Notes: generated by a model not told the origin, from the letters alone. Positions 24,187 to 35,884 are shown, numbered from the stretch's first letter. The stretch is DNA of 64,000 nucleotides from Erwinia sp. (GCA_964016415.1 OZ024666.1:2771310-2835309), one strand, 5' to 3'. Translations and numbers: made by a program.

Positions 24187-25517
24187 TAACTCAGGCTCAA
24201 ATCCCTTGTCATATTCTCCACGCCTTCCGCATGAATGACGATGTTATCTTCAATCCGAATACCGCCGTAGGGTTTCATCGCCTCAATTCGTGACCAGTTA
24301 AAATAGCGTGTAAATGGCCCTTCACGCCAGGGACTGAGCAGCGACTCTATAAAATAGATGCCAGGTTCGATCGTGACGACCATACCAGGCGCCAGCGTTC
24401 GGGTACAACGTAACCAGGGATATTGTGTCGGGGGGGGAAGAGAGTCACCACGATCACTCTGCATCAGTCCCGCGACATCGTGCACCTGTAACCCGAGTAA
24501 ATGCCCCAGACCATGAGGCATGAAAGGACCGGTCAGACCCTGTTCAACGATCGCCTCTTCGCTAATACCTTCAATTATACGGTGCTGAATCAGTAGCTTT
24601 GCCAGACGTTGGTGCATTTGTTGATGTAAGTCGCCGTAGGGTAGGCCGATTCGCATTGTTGCAATCAATGCAAGCGTATGGCTGTTCAGGTCAGTTATCA
24701 ACGAGGCATAATCACTGTTGTCTGCTTGTGCATAGCTGCGGGTAAGATCGGCGGCATATCCGTGATACTCGGCACCGGCGTCAATCAGGAAACTGCGCAT
24801 AGCCTCCGGAACCTGCTTATCAAGCTGCGTATAGTGTAAAATTGCCGCATGCTCATTCAGTGCAATAATATTACTGTAAGGTACAGTGTCATCACGCTGC
24901 TGCGTAGCGCTAAGGTATACACTGTTAATATCGAATTCACTCATGCCTGAGAAAAAAGCGCTTTTTGCCGCATTATGGCCTTTTACCGCAATTTTCTGCG
25001 CTTCACGCATGCAGTGCAGTTCATATTCGGTTTTATATCCACGATGATAATTGAGATAATCCCGCATGATTGCCGGATTAATATTAACAGCTGACAGGCC
25101 CAACTCACCGGCAAACGACACACTGGGACCAATGTACGCAAGATTGTCCCTGCTGGCAGGTAACAGTCGTTGAATATCATGAACATCCGGGAAAGGGATG
25201 ATCTCAACTTCATCTGTCCAAAAACTGTTCGGTAAGGGTTCGACTTTATGCCAATAATCGACCGGGGAATAAAACCACAGTTTTGGCTTATTAACTCCGT
25301 CTATCCACAGCCAGCAATTGGCGACACTGACGAGTGGCACCCATGCTTTAAAATGAGGATTAACTTTGAAGGGATAATGGTGGTCATCGAAAAAGACTGT
25401 CAACAATTCGCCAGAATGGATCAGCATGGCGTCGAGTGCACAACGCGCCAGAATTTCGCTGGCGCGCCCTTGTAACGTATCTAAGTGCGTTTGATACAAC
25501 GCAGTTAACGACCCCAT
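24186..25517 (-). CDS. pepQ: Xaa-Pro dipeptidase
   Basis: Splits dipeptides with C-terminal proline. Pita-bread metallopeptidase with the metal ligands in [17 protein letters not shown] (two Asp), [12 protein letters not shown] (His), VTIEPGIYF (Glu) and [10 protein letters not shown] (Glu). The ATG at 25517, with GGAG 7 bases before it, gives 443 residues, the E. coli length; the frame also has a GTG at 25523. In E. coli fadBA is divergent from pepQ; here fre follows directly 40 bases upstream. Confidence 0.96.
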   Translation of the reverse strand: MGSLTALYQTHLDTLQGRASEILARCALDAMLIHSGELLTVFFDDHHYPFKVNPHFKAWVPLVSVANCWLWIDGVNKPKLWFYSPVDYWHKVEPLPNSFWTDEVEIIPFPDVHDIQRLLPASRDNLAYIGPSVSFAGELGLSAVNINPAIMRDYLNYHRGYKTEYELHCMREAQKIAVKGHNAAKSAFFSGMSEFDINSVYLSATQQRDDTVPYSNIIALNEHAAILHYTQLDKQVPEAMRSFLIDAGAEYHGYAADLTRSYAQADNSDYASLITDLNSHTLALIATMRIGLPYGDLHQQMHQRLAKLLIQHRIIEGISEEAIVEQGLTGPFMPHGLGHLLGLQVHDVAGLMQSDRGDSLPPPTQYPWLRCTRTLAPGMVVTIEPGIYFIESLLSPWREGPFTRYFNWSRIEAMKPYGGIRIEDNIVIHAEGVENMTRDLSLS

Positions 25518-25557
25518 TATCACTCTCCGTTAATTGTTTTTCGACTTTATCAGTAGA

Positions 25558-26259
25558 TCAGACAAAAGCAAATGCATCGCTGAACATCTGTTCACGCTGT
25601 GCCTGACATTCTTCACAGAATTTTTCACGTGCAAGTTTAGCCATCTCGAAACGTCCGGCAATATAGATATCATAGGGGCTAAGGTCAGGGAAATCGGCGA
25701 TGACAGCGCTTAATACCGTGCCCTGTCGTCCACGCCATGCTGCATCAGATTCCTCAACCACCGGTACTACGGTGAAATTGGCATGTTTTTCTGCCAGTTG
25801 ATTCAGTTCTTCCAGATCATAAAGATGTTGTGACTCACGCCCCCCCCAATACAGGGTAATCTCCCGGTCCGGCTGTTGTCGCAAAGCGGTAAATAAAATT
25901 GAGCGTGCGTAAGAGAAGCCCGTTCCTCCGGCAATCAGGATTATTGGTCGTTGACTGTCATCACGCAGACCAGCCTTACCATGGGGCAGATCAACCGTAA
26001 TTCTGTTATCACGCTGAATACGCTCCATCACCGCCAGTGCATAGACATTGACATCTGATGCACCAATATGCAGCTCAATAAGCTGATCATCAAAGGGCGT
26101 CGAAGCAATAGAAAAGGGGCGTTTGTCTTTTTCATCCATTACCACCATCAGATATTGTCCGGCAGTGAAACTGACGCCAGACTCAGGCTTCATGCGGACA
26201 CGAAAAACAGTGTCACTGATCGCGTCAACAGAGAGGATGTCACAGCTTAGCGTTGTCAT
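25558..26259 (-). CDS. fre: NAD(P)H-flavin reductase
   Basis: Reduces free flavins with NAD(P)H; supplies reduced flavin for ribonucleotide reductase activation and other uses. 233 residues, as in E. coli. The flavin motif RPFSIAST lies near residue 46 and the nucleotide motif [16 protein letters not shown] near 108. Its start overlaps the ubiD end by 20 bases. Confidence 0.96.
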   Translation of the reverse strand: MTTLSCDILSVDAISDTVFRVRMKPESGVSFTAGQYLMVVMDEKDKRPFSIASTPFDDQLIELHIGASDVNVYALAVMERIQRDNRITVDLPHGKAGLRDDSQRPIILIAGGTGFSYARSILFTALRQQPDREITLYWGGRESQHLYDLEELNQLAEKHANFTVVPVVEESDAAWRGRQGTVLSAVIADFPDLSPYDIYIAGRFEMAKLAREKFCEECQAQREQMFSDAFAFV

Positions 26260-27763
26260 GATTTTTTTCCAGAGGATTAGTATTTACCGATGTCGTGTTG
26301 ATAATATCCAGTTCCTGCCACAGGGCATCTATCCGCGCTGTTACCAGGGGATCTTTATGAATGGGTCTGCCCCATTCCCGCTGTGTTTCTCCTGACCACT
26401 TGTTAGTCGCATCAAGCCCCATTTTGGAACCCAGACCAGAAACCGGAGAGGCAAAATCGAGGTAATCAATCGGCATGTTTTCAATCAGTACTGTATCCCG
26501 CACCGGATCCATACGCGTGGTGATGGCCCAAATCACATCATTCCAGTCACGGGCATTAATGTCATCATCACAGACAATGACAAATTTGGTATACATAAAC
26601 TGTCGTAAAAATGACCATACCCCCATCATCACTCTTTTCGCATGACCGGCGTACTGTTTTTTCATCGTGACTACTGCCAGACGATAAGAACATCCTTCGG
26701 GTGGCAGATAAAAATCGACGATTTCGGGGAACTGTTTTTGCAGAATAGGTACGAAGACCTCATTCAATGCAACGCCTAAAACAGCGGGTTCGTCCGGTGG
26801 CCTTCCGGTATAGGTTGAATGGTAAATCGCATCTTTACGTTGCGTAATGTGCGTTATCGTAAATACAGGAAAGCTATCCACTTCGTTATAATAGCCTGTA
26901 TGATCACCATAGGGCCCTTCCGGAGCCAATTCACCGGGCTCAATATAGCCCTCCAGTACAATTTCTGCACTGGCTGGTACTTCAAGATCATTCGAAAGGC
27001 ATTTTACCACCTCAGAACGATTACCACGCAGCAAACCAGCGAAAGCATATTCAGACAGTGAATCTGGTACCGGTGTCACAGCACCAAGTAACGTCGCCGG
27101 ATCAGCCCCCAGTGCCACTGAAACAGGAAAGCGCTCTCCCGGATGTTGTTCACACCATTCGCGAAAATCCAGGGCTCCACCACGATGAGACAACCAGCGC
27201 ATAATCAGCTTATTTTTGCCGATCACCTGCTGACGGTAGATGCCGAGATTCTGCCGCACTTTATGGGGCCCACGTGTCACCGTCAACCCCCAGGTGATCA
27301 AGGGTGCCGCGTCTTCAGGCCAGCATCGCATTACGGGGATTTTACTCAAGTCCACGTCATCACCCTGCATCACCTGCTGTTGACAGGGAGCCTGACGCAG
27401 CCGTTTAGTCGGCAAGTTTAATACCTGTTTCCACTGCGGCATCTTATCAAAGAAATCACGAAATCCCTTCGGTGGCTCAGGTTCTTTAAAAAAAGCCAGT
27501 AGATGTCCCACATCACGTAATGCACTGACTTCTTCTTGCCCCATACCTAATGCAACGCGTTCGGGTGTTCCAAACAAATTACACAATACCGGCATGGAGT
27601 AGCCTTTGGGATTTTCAAATAACAACGCAGGTCCCCCCGCTCGCAACGTACGGTCAGCGATTTCTGTCATTTCTAAATCGGGATCGATTTCATGTCGGAT
27701 ACGTTTCAACTCCCCGCGTTGTTCCAGCAGAGAAAGAAAGTCGCGCAAGTCGTGGTATTTCAT
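26240..27763 (-). CDS. ubiD: 3-octaprenyl-4-hydroxybenzoate decarboxylase
   Basis: Decarboxylates the prenylated 4-hydroxybenzoate made by UbiA, using prenylated FMN from UbiX. 507 residues (E. coli 497); the extra length is a C-terminal tail that overlaps fre. Family blocks [48 protein letters not shown] and [11 protein letters not shown] are intact; the catalytic E-R-E residues lie in the first two of the later blocks. Confidence 0.97.
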   Translation of the reverse strand: MKYHDLRDFLSLLEQRGELKRIRHEIDPDLEMTEIADRTLRAGGPALLFENPKGYSMPVLCNLFGTPERVALGMGQEEVSALRDVGHLLAFFKEPEPPKGFRDFFDKMPQWKQVLNLPTKRLRQAPCQQQVMQGDDVDLSKIPVMRCWPEDAAPLITWGLTVTRGPHKVRQNLGIYRQQVIGKNKLIMRWLSHRGGALDFREWCEQHPGERFPVSVALGADPATLLGAVTPVPDSLSEYAFAGLLRGNRSEVVKCLSNDLEVPASAEIVLEGYIEPGELAPEGPYGDHTGYYNEVDSFPVFTITHITQRKDAIYHSTYTGRPPDEPAVLGVALNEVFVPILQKQFPEIVDFYLPPEGCSYRLAVVTMKKQYAGHAKRVMMGVWSFLRQFMYTKFVIVCDDDINARDWNDVIWAITTRMDPVRDTVLIENMPIDYLDFASPVSGLGSKMGLDATNKWSGETQREWGRPIHKDPLVTARIDALWQELDIINTTSVNTNPLEKNHDNAKL

Positions 27764-27998
27764 GACTTCTCTTTTTTACGATCAATGAGCCGATGATTAT
27801 AGTGAGGATTTTTGCCAGATGCTTCGATTTTCCACCCTGAAGATCGTTTTCACTTGTTCTGGTTACCCGCGATACCTCTGATGCTCCATTGTCTTATACC
27901 TTACCACTCATTTCTGAGAGTAACAAAAACGTGTCGGGGCTATCTCTGAGCATAATGCTTTGTTATGCTTCCCGTTCAGACTGATGAGAAATAATGTT

Positions 27999-28493
27999 AT
28001 GGAATCCTGGTATTTACTCTACTGCCGAAGAGGACAACTATCACGCGCGCAGGAACATCTCACACTGCAGCATGTGCCCTATTTCTGTCCGGTAACTTCA
28101 ACTGAAAAACGGGTAAAAGGAAAGATTTGTCAGGTTGCAGAGCCGCTGTTCCCCAATTATCTTTTTATCCGTTTCCATCCGGAGGTAATCCATACCACCA
28201 CCATCAGCGCAACCCGGGGTGTAAGCCATTTTGTACGGTTTGGGCATCAGCTCGCTATTGTTCCTGATCAGGTGATTGCAGCATTGCAAAATCAGATTCA
28301 CTCGCCGACACGCTCTTGCCTGTCTGACATCCCTGCCCCCGGTGATAACGTCCTGATTACTGATGGGGAATTAGCGGGAATTCAGGCTATCCTGAAAGAA
28401 CAAGATGGGGAAACACGCTCCATCCTGTTACTGAAATTACTGAATAAAGAAGTGATCCGCAGTATGGATAATTCCTGCTTTCAGAAATGTTAA
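27999..28493 (+). CDS. rfaH: Transcription antitermination protein RfaH
   Basis: NusG paralogue that binds RNA polymerase at ops sites and allows transcription of long operons such as LPS, capsule and secretion genes. N-terminal NGN domain with WYLLYCRRGQLSRAQEHL, EPLFPNYLFIRFHPEVIHTT and ATRGVSHFVRFG, then a KOW domain. The frame opens at 27960, but the ATG at 27999 gives MESWYLL, matching E. coli; 164 residues (162). tatD, which lies between tatC and rfaH in E. coli, is absent. Confidence 0.96.
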   Translation: MESWYLLYCRRGQLSRAQEHLTLQHVPYFCPVTSTEKRVKGKICQVAEPLFPNYLFIRFHPEVIHTTTISATRGVSHFVRFGHQLAIVPDQVIAALQNQIHSPTRSCLSDIPAPGDNVLITDGELAGIQAILKEQDGETRSILLLKLLNKEVIRSMDNSCFQKC

Positions 28494-28499
28494 TTATCA

Positions 28500-28524
28500 A
28501 CAGGCAACAACAGATGTTGCCTGT
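28500..28524. terminator. Hairpin between convergent rfaH and tatC
   Basis: ACAGGCAAC / GTTGCCTGT, 9-base stem with a 7-base loop, 7 bases after the rfaH stop. There is no strong T run. Confidence 0.5.
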
Positions 28525-28561
28525 GATCTCTGCAGGTATTGGTAAGTGAAAAGAAGTTAAC

Positions 28562-29329
28562 TCACTGCTCTGATTGTTCTTGCGATGATTCTTCTGTCTT
28601 TCTTCTTCCCCGCGCACCGACATAAAAGCGCGAGAAGAATACACCGATTTCAAACAAACAGTACATGGGGATCGCCAGCAGCGTTTGAGAGAAAACATCA
28701 GGCGGGGTGAGCAGCATACCTACCACAAAAGCCCCAACCAGCACATAAGGTCTCTTTTTACGTAAATCATCGGGCGTGGTCACACCACTCCAGCAGAGCA
28801 GAACTATTGCAATAGGTACTTCAAAAGAGACGCCAAAAGCCATGAACAAAGCCATGACGAAATCAAGATAATTATTGATATCGGTTGCGATCAATACCCC
28901 CTGAGGGGCTGTTTTAGCGAAAAAACCGAAGGCGAGTGGGAAGACAATAAAATAGGCAAATGCCATGCCAGCATAGAATAGCAATGTGCTGGAAAATAAT
29001 AGTGGCATGATCAGTTTACGTTCATGTCTGTACAACGCGGGGGCGACAAAGGCCCAAACCTGATAAAGAATCACGGGAACTGCAAGGAAAACTGAGACAA
29101 TAATTGTCAGTTTTACCGGGGTAAAAAAAGGCGATGCAACATCGGTGGCGATCATGCTGGCACCCGCCGGTAACTGTTTCATCAGTGGTGCAGAAACCAA
29201 TTGATAGATATCGTTAGCAAACCATGCAAGGCAACAAAAGATCGCAATAACCGCAATAATACAATTCAATAACCGATTACGCAGTTCAATCAGATGACTG
29301 ATAAGGGGCTGGGTATCGTCGACATCCAT
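28562..29329 (-). CDS. tatC: Twin-arginine translocase subunit TatC
   Basis: Six-span membrane core of the Tat export system, the receptor for twin-arginine signal peptides. 255 residues (E. coli 258). N-terminal [17 protein letters not shown] and the conserved [14 protein letters not shown] are seen. Two bases separate it from tatB. Confidence 0.97.
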   Translation of the reverse strand: MDVDDTQPLISHLIELRNRLLNCIIAVIAIFCCLAWFANDIYQLVSAPLMKQLPAGASMIATDVASPFFTPVKLTIIVSVFLAVPVILYQVWAFVAPALYRHERKLIMPLLFSSTLLFYAGMAFAYFIVFPLAFGFFAKTAPQGVLIATDINNYLDFVMALFMAFGVSFEVPIAIVLLCWSGVTTPDDLRKKRPYVLVGAFVVGMLLTPPDVFSQTLLAIPMYCLFEIGVFFSRFYVGARGRRKTEESSQEQSEQ

Positions 29330-29331
29330 AA

Positions 29332-29853
29332 TTAGTGCTTATCACCTTGTGGCTGTTCTGAAGTAGAGGGTGCTGTAACTGCAGAGGACGTTGATGGGGC
29401 ATGACCGTTATCAGCTGGCACAGGCTGACGGGCAACATCAGGCGATGGTGTCACTTTCGCTACTTCGGTCACTATGGTCTGCGCGCTCAGGCCTGGTGTG
29501 TTAGCCGCGTCCTGCTCACGATGAATGGTATGCATATTATCATCTTCCTGCTCATTCTCACCCCGATAAGCCCGCTTCATCGCTTCTGCTGACTGGCGCA
29601 ACTCTTCGACTGATGCCTTTAGCTCAGGGGACAGACTGTTTTTGCTCGCCTCTTCCACTTTTTTCAGGTTATCCTGCAATTCCTGTAATTTCAGCTCCTG
29701 TGCCAGCTCATTCTGCACAGAGGCAGCCAGCGAGCGCAGTGTACGAATCCAGCCAGCGACAGTTCTGACCGCCACCGGTAAACGTTGCGGTCCGAGTACC
29801 ACTAAACCAATGACAAAAACCAGTAACAGCTCACCAAACCCAATGTCAAACAC
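29332..29853 (-). CDS. tatB: Sec-independent translocase protein TatB
   Basis: Pairs with TatC to recognise Tat substrates. One N-terminal span ([26 protein letters not shown]...), then an amphipathic helix and a low-complexity Pro/Ser/Thr tail; 173 residues (E. coli 171). The Glu in FGELL and the Gly-Pro hinge LGPQRLP are kept. Confidence 0.97.
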   Translation of the reverse strand: MFDIGFGELLLVFVIGLVVLGPQRLPVAVRTVAGWIRTLRSLAASVQNELAQELKLQELQDNLKKVEEASKNSLSPELKASVEELRQSAEAMKRAYRGENEQEDDNMHTIHREQDAANTPGLSAQTIVTEVAKVTPSPDVARQPVPADNGHAPSTSSAVTAPSTSEQPQGDKH

Positions 29854-29856
29854 GGT

Positions 29857-30102
29857 TTATGCCTTATCTTTGTGGGTGTCTTCTTTTTTTACTTCACTCT
29901 GCTGCTGATCGGTCAGTTTGCTATTGAAATCAGCATCGTCATCAGCCTTTTTCTCTTTATTATCTTCGTCTCCCATCGCTTTTTTGAAACCTTTGATGGA
30001 AGCGCCAAGATCCGCACCTAAAGTACGCAACTTGTTGGTACCAAAAAGCAATACCACGATGACAGCAATAATTATCAGTTGCCAGATACTAATACCACCC
30101 AT
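29857..30102 (-). CDS. tatA: Sec-independent translocase protein TatA
   Basis: Pore-forming component of the Tat system. 81 residues (E. coli 89): a short span [19 protein letters not shown], hinge, the amphipathic helix [16 protein letters not shown] with conserved FKK, then a charged tail. First gene of tatABC, 91 bases after ubiB. Confidence 0.96.
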   Translation of the reverse strand: MGGISIWQLIIIAVIVVLLFGTNKLRTLGADLGASIKGFKKAMGDEDNKEKKADDDADFNSKLTDQQQSEVKKEDTHKDKA

Positions 30103-30193
30103 AATGCATCCTCACGTTCATAACCGGGTTATCCCATTTATCTCAGGTAATCAACATAGTGAAAAACGTTCCACCCGGTTGACCCCTCTCTTT

Positions 30194-31831
30194 TTATCCT
30201 GCCCGACGCCAGCCAGTCAGCCAGCTCACTGCCCCTGCCGCCAGCAGCAGCGCCGCTAAGCCTGATTGTTGTGGCTGCATCACCAGTACCACAATGCCAG
30301 AAAGCACACAGGTTGCACCAATTCCTAATAAATAACGTGACTGATGATGCCTTGCACGTTCCTTTTTCAGAGTAGTGAGTAGGTTGTCCATACTGTATTG
30401 CAGATGCTTCTGCTGCCGCAGACTATCATAAAACAATTCAGGAAGTTCCGGCAGTTTCTCTGCCCACTGAGGCGCTTTCTCTTTTAACGCTTTCATCAGT
30501 GCAGGTACGCCAATCTGGCCTTTGATCCAGTTTTCAAGAAACGGCTTGGCTGTTTTCCACAAATCAAGTTGCGGATAGAGCTGACGTCCAACCCCCTCCA
30601 CATACAGAAGTGTTTTCTGTAGTAAGACTAGCTGTGGCTGGACTTCCATATTAAATCGCCGCGCAGTATTGAACAGATTCAGCAACACATGACCAAATGA
30701 AATCTCTGCAAGCGGCTTTTCAAATATCGGTTCACAGACAGTGCGAATCGCAAACTCAAAATCTTCCACATTAGTATCAGGAGGCACCCATCCTGAATCA
30801 ACATGCAACTCCGCTACGCGGCGGTAATCACGGTTAAAGAAAGCGATAAAGTTTTCCGCGAGATAACGCTTGTCATTTTTATTCAGTGATCCCACGATGC
30901 CAAAATCAATAGCGATATATTGCGGATTTTCAGGGTGCAAATGACTGACAAAAATATTACCAGGGTGCATATCAGCATGGAAGAAACTGTCACGAAATAC
31001 CTGGGTAAAGAATACCTGTACGCCACGTTCTGCCAGCAACTTGAGATTTACTCCCTCTTTTTCCAGTGTTGTCACATCAGAAATGGGGATGCCGTAAATG
31101 CGCTCCATAACCAGCATCGACTGACTGCAATAATCAGAATAAATTTCCGGCACATAGAGCATCTCACTTCGATCAAAATTACGCCGTAGCTGGATAGCAT
31201 TCGCCGCTTCACGTAACAAGTTAAGTTCATCAAGCAGGGTTTTTTCGTAGTCAGCCACTACCTCTTCCGGACGTAAACGACGGCCATCAGGCAACAGTCG
31301 TGGAACCCAGCGCGCCATACGCCGAATCAGTTTCATGTCAGCTTTAATGACCGGAAGAATATCGGGGCGAATAACCTTGATCACCACCTCCTTGCCTGTT
31401 TCACGCAATATTGCAGTATGAACCTGAGCAATGGATGCTGAAGCCAGTGGCGTCACGCTAAAATTGTCAAAACACTCTGCGATAGGCTTACCCAGCGAAC
31501 GCTCAATCTGTTGTTGTGCTTTGATACCATCAAATGGTGCTACCCTGTCTTGTAGCATCGCCAATTGATCGGCGATATCGGGCGGGAACAAATCCCGCCG
31601 GGTTGACATCATTTGACCAAATTTAATCCATACCGGCCCCAATTGTTCCAGAGCCAAACGAATGCGTTCTCCCAGTGGGCGATGTTGGTGCCGGTTAGGT
31701 AACCAGAACAGACATTTACGCCATAAGCGAACTGGCAATGTCAGTCGCGTCCTGGGCATCAACTCATCCAGACCATAGGTCAGGAAAACACTGATAATCA
31801 GATAAAGTCGCCGTAACTCCCCAGGGCTCAT
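30194..31831 (-). CDS. ubiB: Ubiquinone biosynthesis regulatory kinase UbiB
   Basis: Membrane-anchored atypical kinase/ATPase of the ABC1/ADCK family needed for ubiquinone synthesis. The KxGQ motif ([12 protein letters not shown]), the alanine-rich nucleotide loop [10 protein letters not shown] and DMHPGNIF with IAIDFGIVG are present. Two hydrophobic spans form the C-terminus (near residues 500-540). 545 residues, as in E. coli (546). Its ATG overlaps the ubiJ stop by four bases. Confidence 0.97.
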   Translation of the reverse strand: MSPGELRRLYLIISVFLTYGLDELMPRTRLTLPVRLWRKCLFWLPNRHQHRPLGERIRLALEQLGPVWIKFGQMMSTRRDLFPPDIADQLAMLQDRVAPFDGIKAQQQIERSLGKPIAECFDNFSVTPLASASIAQVHTAILRETGKEVVIKVIRPDILPVIKADMKLIRRMARWVPRLLPDGRRLRPEEVVADYEKTLLDELNLLREAANAIQLRRNFDRSEMLYVPEIYSDYCSQSMLVMERIYGIPISDVTTLEKEGVNLKLLAERGVQVFFTQVFRDSFFHADMHPGNIFVSHLHPENPQYIAIDFGIVGSLNKNDKRYLAENFIAFFNRDYRRVAELHVDSGWVPPDTNVEDFEFAIRTVCEPIFEKPLAEISFGHVLLNLFNTARRFNMEVQPQLVLLQKTLLYVEGVGRQLYPQLDLWKTAKPFLENWIKGQIGVPALMKALKEKAPQWAEKLPELPELFYDSLRQQKHLQYSMDNLLTTLKKERARHHQSRYLLGIGATCVLSGIVVLVMQPQQSGLAALLLAAGAVSWLTGWRRAG

Positions 31832-32433
31832 TGCGCCTCCAGCTGATTCAAACGGTGTTCCAGAAGGGTTGCCTCAGACGTCAGTGCTTCAACCTCGTCA
31901 GCAAACCAGGCTTGTTCAAGTCTGGCTGGCGCTACACGCCACTCTTCCGTGAGCACCTCAGCCAGGTGTTGCTGCTGTCGTTGCAAGGTATGAGAAATTA
32001 TCTGACCCAGGCGCAACCCGGTTTGACAAACTGTTTGAGCGATGAGGTCACCTGTCCAGGGGGCAAGGTATTCTGCAGGATCTAACTCTGCTAAATCGAG
32101 GAGGGCAGAAAAATTTTGCACCACCTGCAGATCGCCTTCTACGTCTAAACTCCCCTGTCGAATAAGACGCGTCAGTTGTTGCCTGTCACGCAGCTCAGGC
32201 AGCACTGAGAGGCTCAGTTGCAGGGTACAATCCGCCGTATCCGCATACTCCCCGACCACATCAATTTGTTGTTCACTGAAAACCAGCGTCAGCGGCTGCC
32301 GCAGCTCTGCCAGTGAGATGGTCAGGCTTTTGCCCACCAGACGCTGTCGTACCGTTTTCAGGCCCCGATCATGATAAAGTACCCGGTTAAGTATCGTTTC
32401 CAGGCCCGCTGTCAGTGCTGGCGTGATGTTCAT
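31828..32433 (-). CDS. ubiJ: Ubiquinone biosynthesis accessory factor UbiJ
   Basis: Cytosolic lipid-binding factor with an SCP2 domain that helps organise the late ubiquinone enzymes. 201 residues, as in E. coli. The N-terminal SCP2 fold ([20 protein letters not shown]) is followed by a charged helical tail. Between ubiE and ubiB, as in E. coli. Confidence 0.95.
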   Translation of the reverse strand: MNITPALTAGLETILNRVLYHDRGLKTVRQRLVGKSLTISLAELRQPLTLVFSEQQIDVVGEYADTADCTLQLSLSVLPELRDRQQLTRLIRQGSLDVEGDLQVVQNFSALLDLAELDPAEYLAPWTGDLIAQTVCQTGLRLGQIISHTLQRQQQHLAEVLTEEWRVAPARLEQAWFADEVEALTSEATLLEHRLNQLEAQ

Positions 32434-32444
32434 AGCAATTCCTG

Positions 32445-33200
32445 TCAGAACTTAAAACCACGGTGGAGGGCAACTATGCCGCCGGTCAGATTGTAATAAG
32501 TGGTGTTCTCGAAACCCGCATCATCCATCATCTGTTGCAACGTCTGCTGGTCGGGATGCATACGGATTGACTCAGCCAGATAACGGTAACTACCTGCATC
32601 TTTCGCCACAACTTCGCCAATGCGTGGCAAAATATGGAAAGAGTAGGCATCATAAGCTTTATTAAGTGGTGCAAAAATCGGTTTAGAGAACTCCAGTACC
32701 AGCAAACGCCCTCCGGGTTTCAATACCCGATACATTGAACGCAGTGCTTTGTCTTTATCAGTGACATTACGCAGACCAAAAGCGATGGTAATACAATCAA
32801 AAAAATCATCAGGAAACGGAAGCGCCTCTGCATTGGCCTGTACATAACTGACGTTGCCCACGACACCCTGATTACGCAGTTTGTCACGTCCCACTTTTAG
32901 CATTGAGCTATTGATATCGGCTAAAACAACCTCGCCTTTATCCCCAACCAGTCGGGAAAATTTTGCTGTCAGATCGCCAGTCCCCCCCGCAAGGTCCAGT
33001 ACACGCTGGCCCCGCCGGACGCCACTGCTGTCAATGGTAAATCGTTTCCAGATACGGTGGATGCCAAATGACATTAAGTCATTCATCAAGTCATATTTGG
33101 CCGCAACGGAATGAAAAACATCAGCCACCATTTCTGCTTTATCGTTTTTTGCTACTGTGCGAAAGCCAAAATGCGTAGTGTCCTTTGATTCATCTGCCAT
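32445..33200 (-). CDS. ubiE: Demethylmenaquinone / ubiquinone C-methyltransferase
   Basis: SAM-dependent methyltransferase acting on both ubiquinone and menaquinone precursors. The SAM motif [18 protein letters not shown] and the signatures [14 protein letters not shown] and [17 protein letters not shown] are intact. The frame opens at 33272, but the ATG at 33200 ([13 protein letters not shown]) matches the E. coli start and gives 251 residues, the same length. Confidence 0.97.
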   Translation of the reverse strand: MADESKDTTHFGFRTVAKNDKAEMVADVFHSVAAKYDLMNDLMSFGIHRIWKRFTIDSSGVRRGQRVLDLAGGTGDLTAKFSRLVGDKGEVVLADINSSMLKVGRDKLRNQGVVGNVSYVQANAEALPFPDDFFDCITIAFGLRNVTDKDKALRSMYRVLKPGGRLLVLEFSKPIFAPLNKAYDAYSFHILPRIGEVVAKDAGSYRYLAESIRMHPDQQTLQQMMDDAGFENTTYYNLTGGIVALHRGFKF

Positions 33201-33327
33201 CTGTTTGTCTGCCTTACCATCGAAGATTACTTGTAGTGTACCAGAGTCATTACGGGCAGGCACGCTGCCCATCTGATATCAGAGCACATTCCCACGCCAG
33301 AACAATGCATTGGCAGTGATGAAATTT

Positions 33328-34812
33328 TTACTCTGCTGACTGAGGATGTTCCGTTTCATCAACGGCTTCTTCCGCCACTGCCTGCTCCACCAGCTCTGGA
33401 TTAATAGGTCGTTTGATTTCAATGCCCATCTGACGAAAATTCTCCGTCTGTGCGATTAAATTCCCCCGCCCGGTAGCAAGCTTTTTCATCGCCTGGCGGT
33501 ACGTCTCATGCGCCTTATCAAGGTGTTGTCCAATGGATGTCATTTCATCAACAAACAGACGCATTTTGTCATACAGTTTTGCCGCACGCTCTGCAATCTG
33601 CTGCGCATGGCGGTTCTGATGCTCATAACGCCACAGATTATTAATAGTGCGCAGCGCCACCAGTAATGTCGTAGGACTGACCAGCATCACATTCTGTTTT
33701 TGTGCTTCACTGATCAATTCAGGATGACGATCAATCGCCAGCAAAAAGGCGGGTTCAACCGGAATAAACATTAGCACATAGTCAAGAGATCGTAACCCGT
33801 TCAACTGCTGATAGTCTTTCCCAGCCAGCAGTCGCAAATGAGCCCGAATCGCCGCAACGTGTTCTTTCAATGCCCCCTGACGTTCCTGTTCATCATCACT
33901 GTTAAAATAGCGCTCGTAGGCCACCAGATTCATTTTTGCATCAATGACCACATCTTTGTTTTGCGGCAAACGAACGATAACATCCGGCTGAAAACGGCTA
34001 TTACTGTCAGAGACTAAATTCACCTGTGTCTCATACTCATGGCCTTCACGTAATCCTGAAGCTTCCAGTACACGGCTAAGCACTACTTCGCCCCAGTTAC
34101 CCTGAGTTTTATTATTACCTTTCAGTGCCTGAGTGAGATTGACCGCCTCCTGGGTCATTTGCGCATTCAATTGCTGAAGATTACGGATTTCATGTGCCAG
34201 AGTATGCCGTTCCCGCGCTTCCTGCCCAAAACCCTCCTGAACCTGCCGCCGGAAACCATCAAGCTGATCACGCAGGGGAGTGATCAACGCATTCAGGCTC
34301 TGTTTGTTTTGTTCGTCCACCCGCCGTCCACTGCTTTCAAAGATGCGGTTAGCCAGATTTTCAAATTGGTGACTGAGTCGTTGTTCACTGTCGGTGAGCA
34401 AACGTTGTTTCTCTTCTGTGGAGGTGCGCATCTCTTCAAGGCGGATAGTGAGTTCTCGCAAATCAACCGCCTGGCTACGATTAATATCCAGTTGCTGGCG
34501 TAATTCGTCACCAATACGCTGATTCTCTTCGCGCCAGTGTTGTTGATGCTGTAGCTTCTCTTGTGCCGCAGACAAACCAGCATGAAGCTGCCGACATTGT
34601 GCTTCCAGCGCCTGAATCTGCTGCTCTTTATCGGCAACCTGCCGCTGTGTGGTCTCTCCACTCTCCTGCAGATGCCCGATGGATTGCAATAATAGTTGCC
34701 TCGCTGTTTCGCTCTCAGTCAGACGCGACTGCACGCGTAACCAGCTCAGCAAGCCTCCTAATAACAGACCTAACAGCCCGCTCCCCATCGCATAACCGAG
34801 TGCCATGTTCAC
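33328..34812 (-). CDS. rmuC: DNA recombination protein RmuC
   Basis: Restricts inversion at short inverted repeats in E. coli; thought to be a nuclease. 494 residues (E. coli 475): an N-terminal membrane anchor, a long coiled coil rich in Gln and Glu (about residues 30-225) and a C-terminal PD-(D/E)XK-like domain with GNWGEVVLSRVLEASGL, QPDVIVRLPQNKDVVIDAKMN and the conserved AHLRLLAGKDYQQL. Confidence 0.95.
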   Translation of the reverse strand: MNMALGYAMGSGLLGLLLGGLLSWLRVQSRLTESETARQLLLQSIGHLQESGETTQRQVADKEQQIQALEAQCRQLHAGLSAAQEKLQHQQHWREENQRIGDELRQQLDINRSQAVDLRELTIRLEEMRTSTEEKQRLLTDSEQRLSHQFENLANRIFESSGRRVDEQNKQSLNALITPLRDQLDGFRRQVQEGFGQEARERHTLAHEIRNLQQLNAQMTQEAVNLTQALKGNNKTQGNWGEVVLSRVLEASGLREGHEYETQVNLVSDSNSRFQPDVIVRLPQNKDVVIDAKMNLVAYERYFNSDDEQERQGALKEHVAAIRAHLRLLAGKDYQQLNGLRSLDYVLMFIPVEPAFLLAIDRHPELISEAQKQNVMLVSPTTLLVALRTINNLWRYEHQNRHAQQIAERAAKLYDKMRLFVDEMTSIGQHLDKAHETYRQAMKKLATGRGNLIAQTENFRQMGIEIKRPINPELVEQAVAEEAVDETEHPQSAE

Positions 34813-34907
34813 ACGCTTTCCTCCGTTTTCTCCACAGAGAGTGAAAGGTAAACGCCTACTGTATGGATGTCCAGATTAAAATCGATGCCGGTCACGGAGT
34901 GTTATCT

Positions 34908-35681
34908 TTATTGCTGGTCACAAAGCAGCAGTCCAGCCGCTTTAACAACAATCTCTACTGCACGTGTTTCAGTCTGAGCCATGGTCTGCGCATCCGGAAT
35001 TTCCTGTTGCGTACGATTGACTATCACACCAGCAATCATACCGGCACGTAATCCCTGACTGGCACACTGAGTAAAGAGCGTGGCTGACTCCATCTCATAA
35101 TTGAGTACCCCCATCTGCTGCCACTCTTGCAATGAGCCTTGCAGGGAACTGACCACTCTGCCGGAATAGGTGTCGTAGCGTTCCTGGCCAGGATAAAAAG
35201 TATCAGAAGAGGCGGTGATACCGATATGCGGTACAATACCGACAGATTTGGCGGCATCGACCAGTGCCGTAGTACAGGCAAAATCTGCAACGGCAGGAAA
35301 AGCCAGAGGGGCAAAATGCAGACTGGCACCATCAAGACGAACAGCACCCGTGGTGACCAGCACATCACCGACCTCAATCGTTGGCTGAATAGCCCCGGTG
35401 GTTCCGACGCGCAGAAACGTGCGGATACCCAACTGAGCGAGCTCTTCAACCGCAATTGAAGTAGACGGTCCGCCAATACCTGTTGAACAGATGATCACCG
35501 GCTGACCATGAATAAAAGCACGCCAGCTGGTAAATTCACGATGCGAAGCTAACAATATCGGTTGCTCCATACAACGGGCTATTCTCTCTACGCGCCCGGG
35601 ATCGCCCGGTACAATAGCCAGCGTAGCGCCCTATAAATCCGCTCGGCATAAACCAAGGTGAAAAACCTCTGACTGTTTCAT
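34908..35681 (-). pseudogene. udp: Uridine phosphorylase with an early in-frame stop
   Basis: Udp splits uridine to uracil and ribose-1-phosphate. From the ATG at 35681, which has AGGAG upstream, the reading is MKQSEVFHLGLCRADL, then TAG (35631-35633), then [18 protein letters not shown] and the rest of the enzyme to a normal end. In E. coli the stop position is Gln ([13 protein letters not shown]), so a single C-to-T change explains it. The rest is well kept ([28 protein letters not shown]). Restart at the ATG 35570 would lose about 37 residues, including the GDPxR phosphate-binding loop, so activity is unlikely without readthrough. Confidence 0.9.
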
Positions 35682-35845
35682 CTCTTTCTCCTGTCACAGG
35701 ATGACCGCTCTTCCTGTCTGAATAACTGACGTGTGATAGAACGTTACTTTACTGTAAAAGCGCGTCGAGGGGTGTGAGATCATTCACCGAATACTGATGA
35801 CAATCTGAGGCTGGTAAATCAACCAGACTTACAGCGCAAAAACGG

Positions 35846-35865
35846 AAAAGGAGCTGGATAGCCCC
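35846..35865 (-). terminator. Possible terminator after metE
   Basis: Minus strand GGGGCT-ATCC-AGCTCC (one G-T pair) followed by TTTTCCGTTTTT, 20 bases after the metE stop. Confidence 0.5.
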
Positions 35866-35884
35866 TGAGTCTCTTTTTTTCAGA

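Noticed and set aside
34908-35570. Treating udp as a shorter intact gene from the ATG at 35570
   Set aside because: The homologous N-terminus with its phosphate-binding loop and a good ribosome site lies upstream behind the amber codon, so the short form is a remnant.
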